In this document: positions 9,188 to 17,062 of the stretch, one piece after another | Layout: the number at the start of each line of letters is the position of its first letter | Numbering within the stretch: the stretch's first letter is position 1 | Assembly: GCF_014699035.1 (NCBI RefSeq) | Contig: NZ_JACXAA010000002.1 | Coordinates: 558,001 to 622,000, forward strand | Length of the DNA: 64,000 nt | Reading direction: 5' to 3' | Source of the DNA: Spirosoma validum | GTDB taxonomy: Bacteria; Bacteroidota; Bacteroidia; Cytophagales; Spirosomataceae | Made by a program: the position numbers and the translations under genes | Notes under the pieces: model-generated | Database searches by the model: none | Told to the model about the DNA's origin: nothing | Seen by the model: the letters and a program-made list of their open reading frames with translations, nothing else

Positions 9188-9583
9188 TCAATCGTTAGGT
9201 TTTTTAGACGTGTTCGGACTTGTAGATGTATTAGGGTTGCTTCCCGCACCAGTGGGTGCATTCGTTACGTTATTGCTGTTGTAGTTTGTTGTGTTGCTGT
9301 TGTTGATCGACGTACCATCGCTGGATGAACTTTCCTTATAGCGAGCATCCTGGGTGGAGGTATTGGTGGTAGCTCCCTGGTTCATGCGCGAATTTTTACG
9401 ATTTCGTTTCATTTCCCGTTTCTGATCGCGTGAAGCTTTCATCGGCATCGAGTCAGGGGCAATGGCTCCCTGCGGATATGTTGTTGACGTAGCGGTTCCA
9501 GTAGGCATTGTTTGTGCCCAGGTATGAGAAGCTGCCAGCGCAATTCCCACCGCGACAAGGCCAAGTGTTTTCCTGATTTTCAT
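9188..9583 (-). CDS. Small secreted Asn/Thr/Ser-rich protein, unknown function
   Basis: 131 residues from the ATG at 9583; an upstream TTG frame at 9706 is rejected because the ATG immediately precedes a clean signal peptide (MKIRKTLGLVAVGIALAASHTWAQ cut after AWAQ-like site). The mature protein has a basic patch (RDQKREMKRNRKNSRMN) in its middle and then a low-complexity tail rich in Asn, Thr and Ser with a final KKPND. It has no recognisable domain. It is divergent from the aldehyde dehydrogenase gene, and the 139-base gap between them must hold both promoters. Confidence 0.7.
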   Translation of the reverse strand: MKIRKTLGLVAVGIALAASHTWAQTMPTGTATSTTYPQGAIAPDSMPMKASRDQKREMKRNRKNSRMNQGATTNTSTQDARYKESSSSDGTSINNSNTTNYNSNNVTNAPTGAGSNPNTSTSPNTSKKPND

Positions 9584-9722
9584 AACGTTGTTTAGTATAT
9601 GTAAGGATAATCTACTGCTACTTTTTAACTGAATTGACCGTAAAAAGTTTACCATTAGGTACGTATTATTTGCCTGAAGGCAGATAGTTTTGCCGACGAT
9701 CAACAAACCACAAAGCGGTTAT

Positions 9723-11258
9723 ATGCAGTCTATTCTTCCGTTACCAACCCAGCCCGTTAAGCCCGGAACCAGCACAGGCCAACACTTTTGGCCTACGGAA
9801 GCGTCGGGCAATCAGAAAATCATTGATTCGTACTCGCCAGCTGACGGGCAACTTATTGCCCGAGTGCACGTATCAACCCGCGCTGATTACGATCGGGTTG
9901 TTGAAACGGCACAGACTGCTTTTGGTCAATGGCGATTGGTTCCAGCCCCGCGTCGGGGTGAAATTGTCCGACAAATGGGTGAGCAGTTCCGGCGCTATAA
10001 ACGCGAATTAGGAACGCTGGTCAGCTACGAAATGGGGAAATCACTGCAGGAGGGCCTGGGCGAAGTACAGGAAATTATCGATATCTGTGATTTTGCCGTT
10101 GGCCAATCGCGTCAACTGTATGGTCTTTCCATGCATTCTGAACGACCAGCTCATCGCATGATGGAGCAATGGCATCCGCTAGGTGTAGTTGGTATAATCT
10201 CGGCGTTCAATTTTCCGGTAGCCGTTTGGTCCTGGAATGCCATGATTGCCTGGGTATGTGGCGATGTGTGCATCTGGAAACCTTCCGAAAAGACACCGCT
10301 AACGGCCTTAGCCTGCCAGCAGATTATCGGCGACGTGTTACGTAACAATGACGTTCCTGAAGGCGTATCCTGCCTCGTTACGGGTGGGCGCGATGCGGGC
10401 GAGTGGCTGGCTCGTGATCCACGCGTAGCGCTGGTATCGGCTACGGGTAGTACACGCATGGGCAAAGCGGTAGCCGAATCCGTTGCCGGGCGACTGGGTA
10501 AAAGCCTACTCGAATTAGGAGGTAACAACGCCATTATCGTTTCGGAACATGCTGATCTGGATCTGGCCATTCCTGCAATTGTATTTGGAGCGGTAGGGAC
10601 GGCCGGGCAGCGTTGCACCACCACACGTCGAATTATTGTTCAGGAAAGCATTTACGACGATGTAAAGAACAGGCTGAAAAGCGCCTATGCACAGTTACGT
10701 ATAGGCAGCCCGTTAGACGAATCTTTTCATGTCGGCCCACTTATCGACCAGGCTGCTGTAAAAAGTTATCAAGTAACCATAAACGAGATTCGCGAATCGG
10801 GTGGACGGTTCGTTGTAGAACCTGGTTTGTTAGATGGAATCGGTTTTGAGTCCGGATGTTATGTAAAGCCTTGTATTGCTGAAGCCGAAAATCAGTGGCC
10901 TATCGTACAGCGCGAAACCTTTGTGCCAATTCTTTACTTGCTAAAATACAGTACGTTAGACGACGCTATTGCTCAGCAGAATGCCGTGCCGCAAGGGTTA
11001 TCGTCAGCCATCTTTACGTTAAATCTTCGGGAAGCAGAACGGTTTCTGTCGACGGCTGGCTCCGATTGCGGCATTGCTAACGTGAATATTGGTACGTCAG
11101 GAGCCGAAATTGGCGGTGCTTTTGGAGGAGAAAAAGAAACGGGAGGTGGTCGTGAATCCGGCTCCGATGCTTGGAAAGCGTATATGCGTCGACAAACTAA
11201 CACGATTAACTATGGCACTACAATGCCATTAGCTCAAGGGATTACATTTGAATTATGA
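9723..11258 (+). CDS. Aldehyde dehydrogenase, ALDH7 (alpha-aminoadipic semialdehyde dehydrogenase) type
   Basis: 511 residues from the ATG at 9723, matching ALDH7 length; a TTG at 9690 would add eleven residues without conserved sequence. The catalytic pair is Glu264 (LLELGGNN) and Cys298 (GQRCTTTR), with the classical spacing of 34. The C-terminal region carries the ALDH7 signature NIGTSGAEIGGAFGGEK and GGGRESGSDAWK, which distinguishes this clade from other ALDHs. ALDH7 enzymes oxidise alpha-aminoadipate semialdehyde/piperideine-6-carboxylate in lysine breakdown, and other aldehydes, using NAD(P)+ in the cytosol. No other lysine-degradation gene is next to it, so the physiological substrate is inferred from family only. 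Confidence 0.93.
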   Translation: MQSILPLPTQPVKPGTSTGQHFWPTEASGNQKIIDSYSPADGQLIARVHVSTRADYDRVVETAQTAFGQWRLVPAPRRGEIVRQMGEQFRRYKRELGTLVSYEMGKSLQEGLGEVQEIIDICDFAVGQSRQLYGLSMHSERPAHRMMEQWHPLGVVGIISAFNFPVAVWSWNAMIAWVCGDVCIWKPSEKTPLTALACQQIIGDVLRNNDVPEGVSCLVTGGRDAGEWLARDPRVALVSATGSTRMGKAVAESVAGRLGKSLLELGGNNAIIVSEHADLDLAIPAIVFGAVGTAGQRCTTTRRIIVQESIYDDVKNRLKSAYAQLRIGSPLDESFHVGPLIDQAAVKSYQVTINEIRESGGRFVVEPGLLDGIGFESGCYVKPCIAEAENQWPIVQRETFVPILYLLKYSTLDDAIAQQNAVPQGLSSAIFTLNLREAERFLSTAGSDCGIANVNIGTSGAEIGGAFGGEKETGGGRESGSDAWKAYMRRQTNTINYGTTMPLAQGITFEL

Positions 11259-11760
11259 TTCGCCTTCTTTTACATGATTAACAGGAGTTATTATCGTATA
11301 AGTTGTCCCGTTAATCCTGTCATAAAGCGACGTTTCGATAAGCTGAAAGTATGCGGTGGAGGGTTTCCGGCGAACGCTCAAATATGAACACGTCTATTTG
11401 CAGGCTTATTCAGCTTAACTCAAAAGCTGTCCAACTTATTGGGAGCACCATAAATAGAGAAAACGTAATGAAAGGCTAAGTTCGGTCAAGCTTAGTTTTA
11501 TACGAATTATGCAGAGTGATTCACTACGTATGGTGATGCAACTAGAAGATAGACTACTCGCTGATTAAGAAATTTGTCGCCCAAATTAATAGGGGCGACT
11601 AGCTTGATGCATTAACAATCCAAACTTGATTTTTATCAATTCAGGGAACGGATTGTCTTTTTGATGGCTGTGGCTTTAGCATACAGATGGAGGCTTGGTT
11701 TGTTTTGCAGCGTATTCTAAAAATCAGAATACATCGTAAAACAAAACCGAATATACATCC
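11259..11760. other. Intergenic region, 502 bases
   Basis: No open frame with coding character. It holds an imperfect inverted repeat downstream of the dehydrogenase (ACAGGA near 11281 and TCCTGT near 11316) and the composite dyad described separately at 11697-11748. Otherwise I see nothing. Confidence 0.5.
11697..11748. promoter_or_regulatory. Composite dyad just upstream of a lipoprotein gene
   Basis: An inner perfect repeat, GTATTCT (11712-11718) and AGAATAC (11726-11732), is nested inside an outer near-perfect repeat, GGTTTGTTTT (11697-11706) and AAAACAAAACC (11738-11748), with matching 5-nt spacers on each side. The element ends 12 bases before the ATG at 11761, where an operator or 5' UTR hairpin could act. 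Confidence 0.45.
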
Positions 11761-12333
11761 ATGAAAAGGCATTTTGTCGCGCTTCTGGCGCTGACGCTTC
11801 TATCTGTAGCCTGTAAGAAAGGGGAAGCTACAGTAATCGACCCGACCGTTGAAACTCCTGGTAACGTACCGTCTAACCCATCTACTCCGTCAACTGGCAA
11901 AACACCGGCTGAGCTGGTTGGAAAATGGTCATATGGTTTATTCTCACCAACGAATTTCTGGGACTATACCGGAACGTATGCAGGTAATGCTTATGAACAA
12001 GCGCTGGTCTTCGATATTCACGAAGATGGCACTTATGAAGAATACGTAATTAATTCAACCACGGCTTACAATTGCCGGACGGAAGCTTACACGTATTTTA
12101 AGGGTAGAATTATCGTTGACGCCAGTAAACATTCATTCGTTATTACACCGTCGAGCGGTAAATACCGTGGTTTTTATTCCTGTGCACCAAAGAGCAACAT
12201 TGACCGGGCTGCAAAGTCGAATGAGTTAATTCAGGAGCAGATGAACTATCAGGTTGAAAATGGTAAAGTGGCTATTAAGCTGTCGGATGCTGAAAATCCC
12301 CAGGGCGTGCGACTGAAAGCTATTACGTGGTAA
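11761..12333 (+). CDS. Predicted lipoprotein, unknown function
   Basis: 190 residues. Residues 1-18 form a lipoprotein signal peptide with lipobox LSVAC (Cys18), followed by Lys-Lys-Gly, then a Thr/Pro/Ser linker (about 25-50). The rest is a compact domain rich in Tyr, Thr and Gly with two or three Cys and patterns such as LVGKWSYG and FDIHEDGTYEEY, reminiscent of the lipocalin-like small beta-barrel lipoproteins common in Bacteroidota, but I do not recognise a specific family. Probably anchored to a membrane facing the periplasm or outside. It is a single gene with a dyad in front and a weak terminator-like hairpin behind. Confidence 0.8.
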   Translation: MKRHFVALLALTLLSVACKKGEATVIDPTVETPGNVPSNPSTPSTGKTPAELVGKWSYGLFSPTNFWDYTGTYAGNAYEQALVFDIHEDGTYEEYVINSTTAYNCRTEAYTYFKGRIIVDASKHSFVITPSSGKYRGFYSCAPKSNIDRAAKSNELIQEQMNYQVENGKVAIKLSDAENPQGVRLKAITW

Positions 12334-12347
12334 TCAGGCTAGTTGAC

Positions 12348-12383
12348 AAAATCCTTGTGTGTGCTGCATGGGGATTTTATTTT
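12348..12383 (+). terminator. Weak terminator-like hairpin
   Basis: AAAATCC at 12348-12354 pairs with GGATTTT at 12372-12378, followed by ATTTTT. The loop is long (17 nt), so the call is tentative. Confidence 0.4.
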
Positions 12384-12429
12384 TACTATGAGGAGTTCGT
12401 CTACTTACACGTCTTTAGATAGAAGATAG

Positions 12430-13176
12430 ATGTTTACTCGAAGTAGTATGTTCAAAAAATACGCTCTCCTTATCCCATTTATGTGCCTTGTTGTTACGTC
12501 GCTACAGGCGCAAGTGCTTAATACGTTATCTGCCCAGGAAAAAAAAGAAGGCTGGAAGCTGCTATTTAATGGAAAGAACGTTGACGGATGGCACACGTAT
12601 GGGGGCAAAGAGGTAGGAACTGCCTGGAAAATAGAGCAGAGCGCTTTGAAACTGGATGTTCCCAATCGCATAGGGAATAAAGCGCCCAATGGGGGAGATC
12701 TGGTAACGGATGTTGTACTAAACGGCGATTTTGAATTCAAAGCTGAGTGGAAAGTCGAGCGCTTCACTAATAGTGGTATTTTCTTCTTCGTGCAGGAGTC
12801 TCCGCAGTATAAAAATATTTTTGATACGGGTCTGGAGCTTCAGGTTCTGGACGATGCCATTTACGAAGGGGCCAATGAAAACAAACACCGGGCTGGCGAC
12901 TTTTTCAGCGTAGCCAATGCGCGCGTTCGGGAAGTCGAGCCAGTAGGAGGCTGGAACAAGGTTCACTTTATTCTGAAAAACAATAAACTGACTGTATCGC
13001 TGAACGGCTACAGTATTCAGGAGCACGACCTGAACAGTGCGGACTGGAAAAAACGTATCGCCGAGAGCAAACTGAAAGACGCTCCCATTAGCAAAGGCCG
13101 CTTTACCGGCCGGATCGGTTTGCAGGATTGGGGTAGTTCCGTTTGGTTTCGGAATGTTAAGATACGTTCGCTTTGA
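12430..13176 (+). CDS. Secreted DUF1080 (3-keto-disaccharide hydrolase family) protein
   Basis: 248 residues from the ATG at 12430, or 242 from the ATG at 12448; both keep the signal peptide (about residues 8-28 ending SLQAQ). The mature part is one LamG-like beta-sandwich domain with the DUF1080 hallmarks: GWKLLFNGKNVDGW, FEFKAEWKVERFTNSGIFFFVQE, and the C-terminal GRIGLQDWGSSVWFRNVKI. Members of this family in Bacteroidota act on 3-keto-glycosides or bind polysaccharides in the periplasm. It converges with the aldose epimerase gene with only 12 bases between the stops. A role in sugar processing fits that neighbour but is inference. Confidence 0.9.
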   Translation: MFTRSSMFKKYALLIPFMCLVVTSLQAQVLNTLSAQEKKEGWKLLFNGKNVDGWHTYGGKEVGTAWKIEQSALKLDVPNRIGNKAPNGGDLVTDVVLNGDFEFKAEWKVERFTNSGIFFFVQESPQYKNIFDTGLELQVLDDAIYEGANENKHRAGDFFSVANARVREVEPVGGWNKVHFILKNNKLTVSLNGYSIQEHDLNSADWKKRIAESKLKDAPISKGRFTGRIGLQDWGSSVWFRNVKIRSL

Positions 13177-13188
13177 GTAGCAACGTAA

Positions 13189-14220
13189 TCAATCCAATCT
13201 GACCCACATTGTTCCGCTGATTGTATCCCAGGGTTCCAGAACGGTTAAGCCTTCGCCATTATTAAACGCGTCGACGTTGGCCGTCAGTGGTTCAATGGCG
13301 ATACTATCCCGTCGGGTAGGTGTGTAACATACCAGATAATTGAATTTACCTTCGCCCGTCTGCTGACCAACAATCATTCGAACGCCGGTACTCAAGGACG
13401 TCAGTATGGTTTCGGCGAACGGTTCTGGCGAATTAGGGTCACTCGTTGGCTCAATAACAAAAGCAGTGTCTAGTTCCAGCTTATGAAGGTTAAGCGTGCT
13501 CGCTTCTTCGAAAGGCTTCAGCCCGTCAGGGATCATGTTTTCGTCGAGCAGAATAGGAGTGCGATTCGGAAGCGTCAAGGACAGATGATCAACGGGTTCG
13601 CCGGTAAACGTAAAATAAGGATGCCATCCGAAAGCTACCGGACAGCGGGTTATACCAATGTTCTGAACAGCGTATGTAATCCGAAGGGCACACATTTTGT
13701 CTGCCTCGGGATGACTGCCATGCGGCAATAAATTGGCCTGTACGAGTTCATACGTGACGGTTAGCGTAAATGGAAACGGGTAGCCAACCGTATCACCCAT
13801 GTAGTCATAGCGCAGCGTCAGTTGGGCATGAGTCGACGTTACGTCCTGATCGACTACTGAAAATTCACGGCCATGAACAAACCCGTGCAAGGCATTATCC
13901 CGCTTGGCTTCGTTCAGCTTTAACGTATAGGCATCTCCATCGAATCGATAGATGCCGTGCCGGATGCGACTTGGAAATGGAAAAAGCAGTGCGCTGGCGT
14001 AACTTTCATCGGCCATTAATCCCTGGGGCGAATCAGGGGCCTGTAGCAGCGCAAACAATTTTTTTCCTTTTCGTAAGACCAGTCGCCTGAGGATACCCCC
14101 AAATTCAGGAATAACAGTGATAAATTCGCCCGACTCCGTGTGTTCGAGCAGATATTCAGTGAGTGATTTCGTACTGTTCGGTAGTGGTCCGAAGGATTGT
14201 GTAGTGATCTGAAACGGCAT
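13189..14220 (-). CDS. Aldose 1-epimerase (mutarotase) family protein
   Basis: 343 residues, the usual length. The galactose-mutarotase fold is supported by the conserved catalytic and sugar-binding positions: His in NALHGFVHG (near residue 110), His in FGWHPYF (near 200) and Glu in SIAIEPLTANVDAF (near 310). It interconverts alpha and beta anomers of hexoses in the cytosol, feeding galactose to galactokinase; galK is present at 61.7 kb. No signal peptide is seen. The ATG at 14220 is well placed. It follows the TIGR02757 gene on the same strand with 98 bases between, so it may be last in that operon. Confidence 0.92.
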   Translation of the reverse strand: MPFQITTQSFGPLPNSTKSLTEYLLEHTESGEFITVIPEFGGILRRLVLRKGKKLFALLQAPDSPQGLMADESYASALLFPFPSRIRHGIYRFDGDAYTLKLNEAKRDNALHGFVHGREFSVVDQDVTSTHAQLTLRYDYMGDTVGYPFPFTLTVTYELVQANLLPHGSHPEADKMCALRITYAVQNIGITRCPVAFGWHPYFTFTGEPVDHLSLTLPNRTPILLDENMIPDGLKPFEEASTLNLHKLELDTAFVIEPTSDPNSPEPFAETILTSLSTGVRMIVGQQTGEGKFNYLVCYTPTRRDSIAIEPLTANVDAFNNGEGLTVLEPWDTISGTMWVRLD

Positions 14221-14318
14221 GATTATATAAACACAGGTCGCTACAATAGTAAGCGGAACGGCTTGAGGATTGTTTGTTAAAATTTTCTAATGTTCTCTCT
14301 AAGCTTGAACGCTGACTC

Positions 14319-15158
14319 TTACATTTCCCCGTCAACACCCAAGCCAAACAAGGCAAAATCATACCGTACTGGGTCTGCCGGGTCGAAAGCGCGAAGGACT
14401 TCGGTGAGCGCCAGAGCGGCTTTCCAATCGGGTTGTGTCGGTACGGCATTCCGGCTGGTGAGTAATCCTAACTCGCGGGACACCCGGTTGACGTGAACAT
14501 CAATCGGCATCACTAATTGACTGGGACGTAACCGCGTCCAAATGCCGAAATCAACGCCACGGTCATCCTGACGCACCATCCACCGCAAAAACATCAGCAG
14601 GCGCTTGCATGATGAGTTACGGGCGGGGGTAGCAATGTGTTTACGCGTACGCTCGGGAAAGAAATCGGTGAGGCTGCAAAAACGGTCGTGGAACGCTATT
14701 AAGCCTTGTTCTACTACGTATGCTGGATCGGATGCCAATCGAGCGCTGTCGATCAATTCTTTTTTAGGCAAAAAAGCATCTTCCAGCGATTCGTTGGTTA
14801 GATAATACTGTCGGAAGAAATGGAGAAAGTATAGCGCATCACTGGCGTTGAAAGTGCGATGCTTAAAATTTAGAAATCGCTGTAGATCGCTTTCTTCATG
14901 ATTACGGACAAAATCGTATGGAGCGCCGTCCATCAAACTGACTAGCTCATTCGCCTTCTTCAGAATGACTGGTCGCTGACCCCAGGCAAGGACAGCCGCC
15001 CAAAAACCCATAAGTTCAATATCCTGCTTTCGACTGAAACGGTGAGGAATACTGATCGGGTCGCGCTCAATAAATGAAGGCCGATTGTACTGATCGGCCT
15101 TCCTGTCTAAAAAGTCTTTTAAGGAGCTAGTCTTGATTAAGAGCTCAGCATTTATCAT
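14319..15158 (-). CDS. TIGR02757 family protein
   Basis: 279 residues, whole-length match in character to the TIGR02757 family of uncharacterised bacterial proteins: LKDFLDRKADQYN near the start, QDIELMGFWAAVLAWGQRPVILKKANEL at about 45-75, and a C-terminal WTRLRPSQLVMPIDVHVNRVSRELGL block. The last block resembles the helix-hairpin-helix region of HhH-GPD DNA glycosylases (a PLDVHVxR-like pattern), so a nucleic-acid role is possible but unproven. The ATG at 15158 overlaps the stop of the upstream small-membrane-protein gene by 4 bases (ATGA), showing translational coupling. Confidence 0.88.
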   Translation of the reverse strand: MINAELLIKTSSLKDFLDRKADQYNRPSFIERDPISIPHRFSRKQDIELMGFWAAVLAWGQRPVILKKANELVSLMDGAPYDFVRNHEESDLQRFLNFKHRTFNASDALYFLHFFRQYYLTNESLEDAFLPKKELIDSARLASDPAYVVEQGLIAFHDRFCSLTDFFPERTRKHIATPARNSSCKRLLMFLRWMVRQDDRGVDFGIWTRLRPSQLVMPIDVHVNRVSRELGLLTSRNAVPTQPDWKAALALTEVLRAFDPADPVRYDFALFGLGVDGEM

Positions 15159-15373
15159 TTACTACTTCCTCCACTAACCACCCACGCCATGGCTCGGGAA
15201 ACGCCTGAAAGACAGGATAACAGAGTAGACATAATAAAGGTAAAAACCGCAATGAACGGATAAGCCAGCGTAAACATAATGCTGAACGTTACGTAGCCAG
15301 GCGAAGCCTTCATTTGCTTATCGCGTTCACGGTGTCTCCGGGCAATACGCTCTTCTTTCGTCTCTTTTTCCAT
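15155..15373 (-). CDS. Small membrane protein, unknown function
   Basis: 72 residues from the ATG at 15373; a TTG at 15394 would add seven residues and overlap the upstream gene. The first 27 residues are highly charged (EKETKEERIARRHRERDKQ), and one or two hydrophobic helices follow at about 30-66. It lies 10 bases after the LysM protein gene and overlaps the TIGR02757 start by 4 bases, so it is the middle gene of a tight three-gene unit. No family is recognised; the tight coupling on both sides supports it being real. Confidence 0.72.
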   Translation of the reverse strand: MEKETKEERIARRHRERDKQMKASPGYVTFSIMFTLAYPFIAVFTFIMSTLLSCLSGVSRAMAWVVSGGSSK

Positions 15374-15383
15374 AGCTGCGGTC

Positions 15384-16604
15384 TTATCGAACAATGTAAC
15401 TGACCTCAGCTCGAAAACGCCGATCTTGGGGCGAAAGTTTCGAGAAAGCCTGCGTTGATAGTTTAATCAGAATTTTGTCGTTGATACCGGTATTGGGCAG
15501 TCGGCCAATCACCTTCACCCAAAGGCTTTGGTTGTTGAATTCGTTACGTACCTGCACCAGCGTTCCGATAGGCGCTGTACGATGGAGAGCCATGTATTTA
15601 CCTGACCCGTCGGTACCGTCGATTATTTCAGCTACGCCACTGTCCGAAATTCGCCGTCCGTGCGTAGGCATGGGTGCGTCATTACCGGGTCGGGGCGATT
15701 CTATCTCTACTTCGGTATCTGCAGTTTTGGGATTGGCTACTGGCCGATTGTCAGACGTAGGGGCTGTGGCCGTTGCCTTACTGGGGGCATCGGGCTCCGT
15801 TCGTGGACGGGTTGTTGCGTCGTCGTCCGTGCGTCGCTCAGGTTTCGATTCGGCTGGCGGTGTACGATGCTCCGCAACATGGGGTTCAGTCGTCGGGGTT
15901 GTTGGTCGGGATTCACTTGAATGAGCGACCGCCGTTCGGGGAGACGGTTCAGACGTTTTAGCCGCCGGGCCAGGCGTTGAAGGCGTCCGTACCTGGTAGG
16001 CTCTCTCCGAAACGATCAAAGCCTGTCCAATCAGCACATTGTTACCAGGAAGGTTATTCCATTTGCGGAGGTCGGTCTGAGATACGCCATATCGACTGGC
16101 CAGGCTGTATAGCGTTTGACCTGCTTCCACAACGTGAATTCCCGCTTTAGCCGGATCATCGGCTTTTTTGGCGTCTTTATCGGAATTCTTATCGGCTTTC
16201 GCTTCTGCTATTACCGGGCGATCCTCCGATTTGGCCTTAACTTCTCGTTTTTCGTCCTTCTCCTGCTTCTGGATGGCTTTGTCTACTACTTTTTCCTGCT
16301 TCCGGTTAAGTGAAGCATCCGGAAGCGGTACCCTAACCAACTGATTATACTGAACCGTAGCTTTCATATCGGGATTAGCCGCTTTTATTTCGGCAACCGA
16401 ACGGCCGTATCGACGGGCAATGGCATAAAGCGTCTGGCCTTCGCTAACCCGGTGTATGATAAAGCGCTTGCCATTTTTCTTCTCAACGCCTATCGAATCG
16501 ATAGGTATAATCCGTGTCGGTGCATTTGTATAAGCCTGAGCCGATTGATAATAGACTAGACCAATTAATAAAAGAAAAAAGAAACTAATAGAGTGTGTTT
16601 TCAT
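15384..16604 (-). CDS. Secreted protein with two LysM domains and a double-psi beta-barrel (RlpA-like) domain
   Basis: 406 residues from the ATG at 16604; a TTG at 16658 is rejected because the ATG starts the signal peptide (residues 1-24). LysM 1 spans about 48-93 (VSEGQTLYAIARRYGRSVAEIKAANP) and LysM 2 about 152-195 (VEAGQTLYSLASRYGVSQTDLRKWNN), separated by a Lys/Asp/Glu-rich stretch. A linker of about 120 residues rich in Pro, Thr, Ser, Arg follows, then a C-terminal RlpA/DPBB-like domain (ALHRTAPIGTLVQVRNEFN ... SPQDRRFRAEVSYI). LysM binds peptidoglycan, and DPBB domains occur in lytic transglycosylases and related wall proteins. Likely periplasmic or outer-membrane associated. First gene of the run with the small membrane protein and TIGR02757. 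Confidence 0.92.
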   Translation of the reverse strand: MKTHSISFFFLLLIGLVYYQSAQAYTNAPTRIIPIDSIGVEKKNGKRFIIHRVSEGQTLYAIARRYGRSVAEIKAANPDMKATVQYNQLVRVPLPDASLNRKQEKVVDKAIQKQEKDEKREVKAKSEDRPVIAEAKADKNSDKDAKKADDPAKAGIHVVEAGQTLYSLASRYGVSQTDLRKWNNLPGNNVLIGQALIVSERAYQVRTPSTPGPAAKTSEPSPRTAVAHSSESRPTTPTTEPHVAEHRTPPAESKPERRTDDDATTRPRTEPDAPSKATATAPTSDNRPVANPKTADTEVEIESPRPGNDAPMPTHGRRISDSGVAEIIDGTDGSGKYMALHRTAPIGTLVQVRNEFNNQSLWVKVIGRLPNTGINDKILIKLSTQAFSKLSPQDRRFRAEVSYIVR

Positions 16605-17062
16605 AGGTGTCGTAGTTGAACAACAGTAGGTTTTTGTCGCTGCTATCTGTATGCACAACTTACGTTGTAAAAATAACGTAAAATATAGCGACTTTATCCA
16701 GAAACATAATTCAATACGTCAAGTAGGTGATTTTTGTGCAATTTACCAGTAGCTGATTCGAGTTAGAATAGAACGCGGATAATGCCAATATTGCATCTAT
16801 CTTGCCGCTAGATAGAGGGTGTTAACGTAGTGCATATGAGTAGCAATTACGGGAAGCAAATGGTTACGAATTTGGAACGATTTAGACGCGCATTCACTGA
16901 TTTTACGGCCCAGCTGATGTGTTAAATCTTGTTAAAATACCAATTTAAGCGATCTTTCCGAACAGAAGCAGACGTTTGAAGTTAAACAAAGAATGAGTTT
17001 GTGTTTCGTTACCGGTGTAAATGCAGCCGGGAAACCTGCTCAATTAAACCACTACCGAACGC
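16605..17062. other. Divergent intergenic region upstream of porX, 458 bases
   Basis: No coding frame is convincing. A short repeat CTATCT/AGATAG lies near 16797-16815. Promoters for the LysM gene and for porX must be here; a motif near 17000 (TGAGTTTG preceded by TTTG about 15 bases upstream) is one mismatch from the Bacteroidota -7 box and may serve porX. Confidence 0.4.

Noticed and set aside
10151-10624. 157-codon minus-strand frame
   Set aside because: Antisense shadow of the aldehyde dehydrogenase gene.
15475-15924. 149-codon plus-strand frame
   Set aside because: Antisense to the Pro/Thr/Ser-rich linker of the LysM protein; its Val/Gly/Ser repeats come from that low complexity.
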